Source: Pedobacter soli
GTDB lineage: Bacteria > Bacteroidota > Bacteroidia > Sphingobacteriales > Sphingobacteriaceae
Direction of reading: 5' to 3'
Length of the DNA: 64,000 bases
NCBI RefSeq assembly: GCF_900101435.1
Contig: NZ_FMZH01000009.1
Location: forward strand, 71,266-135,265
The notes under the pieces are model-generated. The model saw only the letters and a list, made by a program, of their open reading frames with translations, was not told the DNA's origin and ran no database searches. Position 1 is the first letter of the stretch. Each line of letters begins with the position of its first letter. The translations under genes and the position numbers were made by a program. Below, piece by piece: positions 57,182 to 64,000 of this stretch.

Positions 57182-57331
57182 GTCCGTAGAGTTCCGAAGG
57201 GCTCTACGGACTATTAATGGAAAAGAGTCTCCGACTCGTTCTTGTTACCCCTTGGTTGGTGGCCCACCAACCAGGTAGAATAAAACTTCCGAAGTTTTGC
57301 CAGGCCACTGGATCTGTTAAACTTCGGAAGT
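57182..57331. repeat. Cluster of palindromes between GH2 and GH39
   Basis: Three inverted repeats follow one another. GTCCGTAGAG / CTCTACGGAC (57182-57211) has a 10-base loop. TGGTTGGTGG / CCACCAACCA (57253-57273) is centred on one C. AAAACTTC / GAAGTTTT (57282-57298) is echoed in inverted form by AAACTTCGGAAGT at 57319-57331. They could end GH2 transcription or be dispersed repeats. Confidence 0.65.
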
Positions 57332-57341
57332 ATAACGCAGC

Positions 57342-60311
57342 CTAAGGCTGCTCGTAAACTTCAGCTTCAATAATACTTAAACCACCTTTCTGCTTGATTT
57401 CTGCGCGGCTTACCCCATCATCCAGTTTTTTGCCGTTCATTTCTACACCAACCACCGCATTTTCTTTTTCTTTGCCAGAGCCCAGCAATTGTATGGTTAC
57501 GGTTTTTCCCTTGGTGGGTTTGCAGGTAGCGGTAAAATAACCCAAACTGGTTTTGCTTTCGCCGTTAAACACCTCTTTACCATCAACACTGATGCGTAGC
57601 GGATAGGTTTTAGACCGGAAACCATTTAATTTTAAAGCAACCTGGCTTACTGTACTTGCTTTTTCGAGCGTATATTTAATCCAGGCAGTATTCATTTTTC
57701 CATCGTTAACCCAGTCGCTCAGCTCATTGTCGTCATAGCTCAATTGGGCTTTATCATTGTTGGCACCAGCTTCTGCCGAAATAATTTTAATGCTTTTACG
57801 CTGTGCTGTAAATGAAGCACCTTTCGGTGTTTCACCTTTACTCAGGTTAGATTTTAGTCCATCGGCCGGAAAGCTTTTAGATAAACCATCTGCTACCTGT
57901 ACAGGTATTGTAGCCAAGCCAATTGAAGCAGGTTTTAAGCCATCAGCTTTGGCATTCAGGGTAATTTGACCTGCCTGCGTTAGCGAACGGATTAACACCC
58001 GGTTTACGCCGCCTTCAACGGGTAAAATTTTCGATAAAATGTAATTGTCAGGACCTTGTGCCAATCCGCCACGCCATTCAGCCGGACCACTTAGTTCGAA
58101 ATTAATGGTGTTTAAGGCTGTCGGGCACCTGTTGCCATTTTGATCTACTACTTCTACCTGCACCAGCGCTACATCGGCTCCGTCGGCTTTAAAGCCAGCA
58201 GGATTTTTCATTGTCGTAAGTTTCAGTGAGGCCGGTGCTCCGCTGGTTTTTAACTGGGTTTCTGCCAGTTTTTTACCAGTGGAGGTATAAGATACGGCTT
58301 TTAAGATGCCTTCCTTATAAGCAATTTGGTTAAAAGTGAATAGGAATCCATCACTTTTCTGGCCAAAACCCAGCGATTTGTTGTTGAGGATCAACTCTAC
58401 TTTATCGCCTGCACTCACCACGTAGATGTTCTTTTTAATTCCTTTTTGGTAATTCCAGTGACCCATAATATAGATACCTTCTTTATTGGCATCTACCCAG
58501 CCATCCCACATTACTTTGTGTGCAAAAAAGCCATCTTTGGGTATGCGCATAGCATCTACCTCACCACTGCGCCTGTAATTTTCTTCGCCCCTGTGGTGGG
58601 TATTCGAGTCAGAAAATATGATATTTACCCCGCCAGAGCTTACTCGGGTTCCGGTACCCGGCCTTTCCTGGTAATATTCGTTCCAGCGGATTACATCTTC
58701 AATGGCATGGCTGTCCATATTGCGGTTATAATCACTGGCATCGGCACCTTTGTACTGCGGACCTGCTCCATTTTTATGATAGGGTGGCGAAAATTCGTCC
58801 CAGTACTTGCGCAGCGCTTCATCTCGCGAGTACTCCATCGACCAGAGTGGTTTGGTTGCACTTTTATTGATGTAAAGCATTTCTCCACCGTATTCCGCTT
58901 CCGGTATATCGAGCATTTCCCGCGATCCGATGGCACGGTTACCATAAGGGTCGTAGGTATCACGAATAGCTTTCATTTCTTTCATGTGTTCGGCACTGAT
59001 TGATTCGTTACCGCATTCGTAAAACAAGATGCTGGGATTGTTGCGGTTATAAATAATGGCGTCGCGCATCACGGCTTTTCTTTGGTCCCAGCGTGTGCCC
59101 GTTACATCTTTTTCCGAGTCGCCTGCAGGCATAGCCTGAATCAGACCTACACGGTCGCACGATTCGATATCCTGTTTCCAGGGAGTAATGTGCATCCAGC
59201 GAACCAGGTTGGCATTACTTTTTACCATCAGTTGATTGCTGTAATCGCTTAGCCAGGCCGGTACGGATAAACCAATTGCAGGCCACTCGTTACTGCTGCG
59301 TTGCGCGTAACCTTTCATCATCAATACACGGTCGTTTAAATAAACCATTCCATTTTTAAATTCCGCTTTTCTAAAGCCGGTTTGCGTATTCAGCTCGTCA
59401 ACCACATTTCCATTTACTTTTAAACGCGAAGTAACGGTGTACAAATAGCCGTAGCCCCAGCTCCAGAAATGAAGTCCACTGACTACCGATTCGGCCTTTA
59501 ATATTTTGGTTTCGCCGGGGGCAACACTTTGCGGAGCTGCTGCAAAGGTTTTAAGCGTTTTCCCTTCAGCATCTTTTAATACTACCTCGTAAGTGATGGT
59601 ACTGGCCTCGCTGCTTTCATTTTTAACTTCTGATTGGGAAACGATGTTGGCCGATTTTTGATCGATATTGAAATCTTTGGCATAAATGTAATTGCCGGTA
59701 GTTTGCAGCGTGGTATAAAGCGGAAGGGTTTGATAAACTTTGCCGGCAACATGCAGTTTTACATTTTTCGAAATACCGCCATAGTTGGCGTTAAAGTTCC
59801 TGTCGTTCCATTGGTAGCCCGAGTTGGTGGCTTTTTCTTTGTAGTTCCAGGCGTTATCAATTTTAACGGCAATTACGTTTTCTTTTTCCGGATCAATTAA
59901 ATTGCTGATATCAAAGCCGAAAGCCATTACCCCGTTTTCGTGCCGGCCTATAAATTTGCCGTTCAGGTAAAACTCACCAGCCTGTCTGATGCCTTCAAAT
60001 TCGAGAAATATTTTCTGGCTCTGACTGTTTTTAGGCAGCTTAAAATGTTTGCGGTACCAGGCAATGCCTGTTGAGAGCTCCTCGATTGATTTTTTAAAGG
60101 CCTCATCCTCATTCCAGGCATGGGGAAGCGTAATTGATTTCCAGTTTTGATCGTTAAATTCAACAGATTCGGCAGCGGTTGTATCGCCAACGTAAAGCTT
60201 CCATCCGGGGTTAAAATTGTAACTTGTTCTAATCGGTGTATTTTGTTGCGCAAAGGCTTGCAGGCAAAACAGGGTAGAAACAATAAGGACAAATAATTTT
60301 TTTTGGCTCAT
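57342..60311 (-). CDS. GH2 beta-galactosidase with C-terminal accessory domains
   Basis: A 989-residue protein with signal peptide (residues 1-21, QAFAQQ). The GH2 order is sugar-binding jelly roll (about 28-190, WYRKHFKLP and FYLNGKFIGRHENG), Ig-like domain (195-315) and TIM barrel (316-600) with acid/base Glu436 in YECGNES and nucleophile Glu493 in WSMEYS. C-terminal beta domains include a DUF4982-like piece (about 615-690), a bacterial Ig-like piece (about 700-800) and a discoidin-like domain (about 830-950, SDWVNDGKMNTAWIKYTL). The layout fits exo-beta-galactosidases acting on pectic galactan. It is divergent from GH28, and the shared 422-base region carries two CAGGAT motifs, one facing each gene. 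Confidence 0.85.
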   Translation of the reverse strand: MSQKKLFVLIVSTLFCLQAFAQQNTPIRTSYNFNPGWKLYVGDTTAAESVEFNDQNWKSITLPHAWNEDEAFKKSIEELSTGIAWYRKHFKLPKNSQSQKIFLEFEGIRQAGEFYLNGKFIGRHENGVMAFGFDISNLIDPEKENVIAVKIDNAWNYKEKATNSGYQWNDRNFNANYGGISKNVKLHVAGKVYQTLPLYTTLQTTGNYIYAKDFNIDQKSANIVSQSEVKNESSEASTITYEVVLKDAEGKTLKTFAAAPQSVAPGETKILKAESVVSGLHFWSWGYGYLYTVTSRLKVNGNVVDELNTQTGFRKAEFKNGMVYLNDRVLMMKGYAQRSSNEWPAIGLSVPAWLSDYSNQLMVKSNANLVRWMHITPWKQDIESCDRVGLIQAMPAGDSEKDVTGTRWDQRKAVMRDAIIYNRNNPSILFYECGNESISAEHMKEMKAIRDTYDPYGNRAIGSREMLDIPEAEYGGEMLYINKSATKPLWSMEYSRDEALRKYWDEFSPPYHKNGAGPQYKGADASDYNRNMDSHAIEDVIRWNEYYQERPGTGTRVSSGGVNIIFSDSNTHHRGEENYRRSGEVDAMRIPKDGFFAHKVMWDGWVDANKEGIYIMGHWNYQKGIKKNIYVVSAGDKVELILNNKSLGFGQKSDGFLFTFNQIAYKEGILKAVSYTSTGKKLAETQLKTSGAPASLKLTTMKNPAGFKADGADVALVQVEVVDQNGNRCPTALNTINFELSGPAEWRGGLAQGPDNYILSKILPVEGGVNRVLIRSLTQAGQITLNAKADGLKPASIGLATIPVQVADGLSKSFPADGLKSNLSKGETPKGASFTAQRKSIKIISAEAGANNDKAQLSYDDNELSDWVNDGKMNTAWIKYTLEKASTVSQVALKLNGFRSKTYPLRISVDGKEVFNGESKTSLGYFTATCKPTKGKTVTIQLLGSGKEKENAVVGVEMNGKKLDDGVSRAEIKQKGGLSIIEAEVYEQP

Positions 60312-60484
60312 TTTTAATTAGGTTACGGCTAAGCTGAATGGTGGTATCAAATAATTGACCTTACATTCGGTTTTGTTTTCTGCCACAGATTTACAGATTA
60401 TATATCTGCAGCTTTGTAATAATAAATGGTCTGAAATATTTGGTTAAAAGATAATACGATATTAACATATAAAATCCAGCGATC

Positions 60485-60502
60485 CATCCTGTGCTATCCT
60501 GC
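60485..60502 (-). promoter_or_regulatory. CAGGAT direct-repeat motif, copy 4 (candidate operator)
   Basis: On the minus strand GCAGGATAGCACAGGATG, ending 173 bases before the GH2 start at 60311 and preceded by an A/T run as in copies 1 and 3. Confidence 0.6.
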
Positions 60503-60577
60503 AAAAAAGGTATTAAAAACGTTACCGGTTTTGTTAATGCAAAGTGCGTAATTAGTGATGTGCTTCCGGTTTTTGAT

Positions 60578-60595
60578 GCAGGACACTACAGGATG
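60578..60595 (+). promoter_or_regulatory. CAGGAT direct-repeat motif, copy 5 (candidate operator)
   Basis: GCAGGACACTACAGGATG, one base different in the first half-site, ending 138 bases before the GH28 start at 60734. Confidence 0.6.
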
Positions 60596-60733
60596 ATTTA
60601 TCTGGCAGAATAAGATAATTTCGTTTATCCACCGGCCGCTTTAACTTGATGATATTATCCTGTTTAGCGCATGGTCTAACCAAATTATTTTAGATGCATA
60701 GCTTGTAAATTATGCCATTAACCTGATTAAATT

Positions 60734-62272
60734 ATGAGAAGCTCATTAATCATCTCCGCATTTTTAATTATTTTTTGTCTGCAGTCTTTGGCTAAAGTTG
60801 GGGCGCCGATCAGTCCGCTTGTGGCACCAGGAACTATCTCTGCTAATTCGGCCACATTGGTTTGGAATAAACCGGAAGTATATTCGGATGTGGTTCGCTA
60901 TCACGTTATCTTAAATGGCAAAGAGATTGGCATTTCGGCAAAAACGAATTATACCTTAAAAAACCTAAGCCCTTTAAAGACCTATACTTGCAGCATTAAA
61001 GCCGAAAACAAACTGGGAGAATTATCTGCCGGCAGTACAACATTAAAATTTACGACTAAAGCCAGCGGGAAAATTTTAACAGTAACCGAATTTGGAGCAA
61101 AAGGCGATGGTACAACTGTAAATACGGTAAGCATTCAAAAAGCAATTGATGCCTGTCCTAAAGGCGGTACTGTACGCATCCCCAAAGGAATATTTGTAAG
61201 CGGGGCATTGTTTTTGAAAAGTAACATGACCCTTGAAATTGCTAAAGATGGTGTATTGAAAGGTAGCGGCGATACGGCTGATTATATGCCGTTTATTAAC
61301 AATCGTTTTGAAGGTTGGGAAATGAAAACTTATGCCAGTTTACTTAATGCGGGGGTAATGAACAACAAAGGTGGTTTTGCTGTAGAGCAGCTGGCTATAA
61401 AAGGCGAGGGTACCATTAGCGGGGGTGGGGGGGCTTTGGGTAAGGCCATGATCGATCAAAATGGTATAAGAAGCCGCGGACGTTTAATTTGCCTGATGAA
61501 CTGCAAAGACGTGGAAATTCAAGGATTAACGATAAAAGATTCGCCCTGTTGGACGATTCATTACATTTACAGCAAGGGGATAAGCTGCCATGATTTAAAC
61601 ATTAGCAGTACCGCGCGTAATGGTGATGGCTTAGATCCCGATTCATCTGATGATAGCTATATTTTTAACTGCACTTTTTCAACAGGTGATGATTGTATCG
61701 CCATTAAATCGGGTAAAAACCCGGAAGGATATACCATCGGAAAGCCTACCCGAAATGTAAACATCAGCAATTGTGTGTTTACCAGAGGACATGGTATCTC
61801 TATCGGCAGCGAAATGTCGGGCGGGGTGAGCGATGTCTTGGTGCAGGATTGTACCGCGGGAGCCTTGTTGCATGGTATGCAGATTAAGGGCACTAAAGAT
61901 CGGGGTGGCTACGTTAAAAATGTAACTGTTGCCGATTGCCAGTTACTTAAAATAACCATTTTCTCAGCAGTAAACTACAATAACGATGGGGCTGCAGCAC
62001 CTGAGCCTCCTGTTTTCGAAAATTTTGTATTCCGCAACATCGATCTTTCCAAAGCGCCAACAAAAGAGCCCGTAATCAATATCAATGGTTTTAAAGCTGA
62101 AGGGCATAAACTTAAAAACGTGGTGTTTGATGGGGTTAAACTTCCAGCCAGTGCAGAAATAAAGGTAAATGATGCGCTAAATGTGAAATTTAAAGGTATG
62201 ATTATCGATAATGGCACTACACCCAAATATGTGGTTCAGGATAGCGAGAATGTACAGCACCAGGCCAAATAA
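60734..62272 (+). CDS. Polygalacturonase-type glycoside hydrolase, GH28
   Basis: A 512-residue protein with signal peptide (residues 1-20, LQSLAK). Residues about 24-110 are a fibronectin type III domain (SATLVWNKPEVYSDVVRYHVILNG). The right-handed beta-helix follows (about 114-500) with VTEFGAKGDG and the GH28 catalytic blocks: Asp298 in NGDGLD, Asp319/Asp320 in STGDDCIAIKSG and His353 in GHGISIGSE. Family enzymes hydrolyse alpha-1,4-galacturonan or RG-I backbone bonds. The FN3-GH28 layout is common in Bacteroidota polygalacturonases. Single gene, ended by a strong bidirectional hairpin; divergent from GH2 with paired CAGGAT motifs between. Confidence 0.92.
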   Translation: MRSSLIISAFLIIFCLQSLAKVGAPISPLVAPGTISANSATLVWNKPEVYSDVVRYHVILNGKEIGISAKTNYTLKNLSPLKTYTCSIKAENKLGELSAGSTTLKFTTKASGKILTVTEFGAKGDGTTVNTVSIQKAIDACPKGGTVRIPKGIFVSGALFLKSNMTLEIAKDGVLKGSGDTADYMPFINNRFEGWEMKTYASLLNAGVMNNKGGFAVEQLAIKGEGTISGGGGALGKAMIDQNGIRSRGRLICLMNCKDVEIQGLTIKDSPCWTIHYIYSKGISCHDLNISSTARNGDGLDPDSSDDSYIFNCTFSTGDDCIAIKSGKNPEGYTIGKPTRNVNISNCVFTRGHGISIGSEMSGGVSDVLVQDCTAGALLHGMQIKGTKDRGGYVKNVTVADCQLLKITIFSAVNYNNDGAAAPEPPVFENFVFRNIDLSKAPTKEPVININGFKAEGHKLKNVVFDGVKLPASAEIKVNDALNVKFKGMIIDNGTTPKYVVQDSENVQHQAK

Positions 62273-62302
62273 TTCAATTTTTTTGCAGTTTGTCCAACAT
62301 AA

Positions 62303-62347
62303 AAATGGGGTTTAACCGAAATATCTTGTTTCGGTTAAACCCCATTT
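62303..62347. terminator. Bidirectional terminator hairpin
   Basis: Perfect 19-bp stem from 62303-62321 and 62329-62347 (AAATGGGGTTTAACCGAAA and its complement) with a 7-base loop. A-rich and T-rich ends on each side suit termination in both directions between the convergent GH28 and SusD genes. Confidence 0.85.
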
Positions 62348-62389
62348 ACGATTAGCTTGTTTGTAGGTTAAGTTCTGAAATTTATCAAC

Positions 62390-64000
62390 TTACCAACCTG
62401 GATTTTGCATAGCCTGTTTTTGCGCAGGTGATAATGCTTCTCCATTAATCTTTAATACATCCAGGAAACTTTGCGGTATTGGTCGCAGATAATGTTTGCT
62501 TTCTATGGGTTTAGCCTCCAGATTAAATGCAGCTGTACGGGCTACGAGTGTTTTAGTGCGCGCCAGGTCTTCCCATCGCATTAGCTCTCCTATTAACTCC
62601 CTTGAGCGTTCATCCAGAATAAAAGCAGTAAATTTATCTGCATTAGAACTTGCTCCCACTTTATCATAAAAGTCTCTTGTGGAATTAAAAATATCAGCTT
62701 CACTGTTTAAATGCATCGAACTTAAAGTGTTCACCGTAGTAACGGGTATATTATTCGATTCGAAATAAGTGTTTTTATCAGAATACGAAACCGCGGTGGT
62801 GGTTACGGCAGGGTTGGTTTTATAGGCAACCCCACCATCTATGTATGCAGAGCGGTCTTCTCCTTCCTTATAGGCAGCGCGATCGCGTACACTGTTCAGA
62901 TAGGGGATAGCTTGTGCATATTGTCCCATCCGGCCGTAGGCTTCAGCAGCAATTAAATAAGTCTCGGCAAGACGTGCCAGGATACCATCGCGCTGGCCAA
63001 ATTGTGAGGCAACCAGGTTTCTCGAGCCGTCCATGAATTTGGATAAGGCCACATATTGTCCAACACTGTAATTACCATGTGTATTTAAGTAGCTTTGTGG
63101 CTGACCGGCAAAATACCTGACAAACATAGTTGGTTTACGGCGTGCAATATCAGTTGGCAAAGCCGGATCGGCACCTGCAACTATCGGGGTATAGCGGGTA
63201 TCGCCAGCATTGTTAACAATGTACAAAATTGCTTCCTCGCCTACGCCAAATTTCGCCTGACCTTCCTGCGCAGGTGTTGGAGCACTGCCTTTAACCCATT
63301 TTGGGAGGCTGGCTGCGTTATTGGCAATATATCGGGTTTTGAAGCTTTTCCAGAATCTTGAATCATTTACACGGTCAAATACATCCAGCGCATAGTCGGT
63401 TGACCGCATTCTTTGAAATTCACGTCCGCCTGCAATATCGCGGATCATGCCAGGCAGGGTTTGGTAAATAGATGGATAATATAAGTGCACCTGATTGCCG
63501 TATCTTCCCTGCGTTGCAGTGTTATTCGAAAACTGAGCTGCGAGAATCACTTCCCTGTTGGTTTCATTTGCACCATCCACAGTGGTAAAGTTCCACAAAT
63601 CGCTAAAGTTGGTTGCCAAACTGTGTTGGCCGCTAGTGATCACCAAATCGGCATATTTAACCGCATTTTGCAAATCAGCAGTTTTGGTGTCGGTATTCCA
63701 GTCGTTGTTAATTTCGCTGGCGCGGAACAGGTAAGCTTTGGCTAAAAAGTGCGCAGCAGCCCATTTGGTAATTCTTCCCCGCTCGGTAACCGTAGCCGGA
63801 AGGAGGTTGTAAGCCTGGGTAAAATCCTGAATTACCTGCTCATACACTTCCTTTGCCGAGTTGCGCGTAAATTCATCTTTAATGGTTTCCAGTGATTCGA
63901 GCTGTAAGGGCACTCCTCCAAATTGTTTTACCAGTTTAAAGTAATCGAAGGCACGCATAAAATACCCTTCTCCCAACCGGATGTTTTTATTGGCGCCGGT
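62390..64000 (-). CDS. SusD/RagB-type surface lipoprotein (5' end outside window)
   Basis: The frame is open through the right edge; 536 codons plus stop are seen. The first visible residues run NIRLGEGYFMRAFDYFKLVKQFGGVPL, the conserved SusD helix, so the lipoprotein signal and about the first 100 residues are missing. Later blocks fit too: RLAETYLIAAEAYGRMGQYAQAIPYLNSVRDRA (about two thirds along), DERSRELIGELMRWEDLARTKTLV and the C-terminal YLRPIPQSFLDVLK...NPGW. It differs from both other SusD proteins here, so it belongs to a third SusC/D pair on the minus strand whose SusC should lie just to the right. Confidence 0.92.
   Translation of the reverse strand, partial: TGANKNIRLGEGYFMRAFDYFKLVKQFGGVPLQLESLETIKDEFTRNSAKEVYEQVIQDFTQAYNLLPATVTERGRITKWAAAHFLAKAYLFRASEINNDWNTDTKTADLQNAVKYADLVITSGQHSLATNFSDLWNFTTVDGANETNREVILAAQFSNNTATQGRYGNQVHLYYPSIYQTLPGMIRDIAGGREFQRMRSTDYALDVFDRVNDSRFWKSFKTRYIANNAASLPKWVKGSAPTPAQEGQAKFGVGEEAILYIVNNAGDTRYTPIVAGADPALPTDIARRKPTMFVRYFAGQPQSYLNTHGNYSVGQYVALSKFMDGSRNLVASQFGQRDGILARLAETYLIAAEAYGRMGQYAQAIPYLNSVRDRAAYKEGEDRSAYIDGGVAYKTNPAVTTTAVSYSDKNTYFESNNIPVTTVNTLSSMHLNSEADIFNSTRDFYDKVGASSNADKFTAFILDERSRELIGELMRWEDLARTKTLVARTAAFNLEAKPIESKHYLRPIPQSFLDVLKINGEALSPAQKQAMQNPGW

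Larger units (their letters stand above)
60312..60733. other. Divergent promoter region between GH2 and GH28
   Basis: 422 AT-rich bases without a gene. It contains two CAGGAT direct-repeat motifs in opposite orientation (60485-60502 minus, 60578-60595 plus), each facing its own gene. A single ATCCTG half-site lies near 60656. I saw no convincing promoter box. Confidence 0.6.

Noticed and set aside
58446..59003. Plus-strand ORF of 185 codons inside GH2
   Set aside because: It is a shadow of the GH2 reading frame, with no start context and no recognisable motif.

Overview
The window is from a member of the Bacteroidota, most like the Sphingobacteriaceae (Pedobacter or a relative). The evidence is tandem SusC/SusD pairs, SusD and FAS1 lipoproteins with short lipoprotein signals, TlpA/DUF4369 and MG2-type proteins, weak Shine-Dalgarno sequences, and palindromic intergenic repeats. 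I saw no rRNA, tRNA, insertion sequence, phage gene or CRISPR array. The genus is an inference; no marker gene is present.

Left edge (1-5987, minus strand): the first ~1995 codons of a giant multidomain polyketide/PUFA-type synthase, cut by the window edge. Its order is two nitronate-monooxygenase-like (PfaD-type) flavin barrels, KS, AT, two tandem ACPs and the start of a reductase region. It is unrelated to the rest.

From 6768 to the right edge the window is almost entirely a pectin / rhamnogalacturonan-I (RG-I) utilisation region. 6768-10451 (+) encodes a CE12 acetylesterase and a GH127/GH146 beta-L-arabinofuranosidase. 10534-16971 (-) is a tight operon of GH51, GH51, GH97 and GH43 for arabinan and other side chains. 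17448-37923 (+) is a long run: an MG2-domain protein, two PL11 rhamnogalacturonan lyases, two CE12 esterases, GH2, GH105, GH115, GH31, L-rhamnose mutarotase and a GH106 alpha-L-rhamnosidase. 38619-53990 (+) is the uptake module: FAS1 lipoprotein, SusC, SusD, FAS1 lipoprotein, FAS1 lipoprotein, SusC, SusD. 54255-60311 (-) holds a TlpA-like thioredoxin protein, GH39 and a GH2 beta-galactosidase. 60734-62272 (+) is a GH28 polygalacturonase. At the right edge the end of a third SusD-like gene enters on the minus strand.

Working model: GH28 and PL11 cut the backbone, CE12 esterases deacetylate it, and the SusC/D pairs with FAS1 lipoproteins capture and import oligosaccharides. Periplasmic GH105, GH106, GH2, GH115, GH31, GH51, GH43, GH127/146 and GH97 finish the side chains and backbone, and RhaM prepares rhamnose for catabolism. 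No sensor/regulator gene (hybrid two-component system, AraC, LacI or anti-sigma) is in the window.

The most interesting non-coding signal is an 18-nt motif, GCAGGATA(C/G)(C/T)ACAGGATG. It is a direct repeat of CAGGAT with a 10-bp period. It occurs five times, always between genes, and always in the same orientation as the next gene: MG2/PL11 operon, GH2 operon, FAS1/SusCD operon, GH2 beta-galactosidase and GH28. It is a good candidate for the operator that ties these scattered operons into one regulon. The most interesting proteins are the three FAS1 lipoproteins interleaved with the SusC/D pairs, two of which end in beta-rich, carbohydrate-binding-like domains, and the fused PKS.
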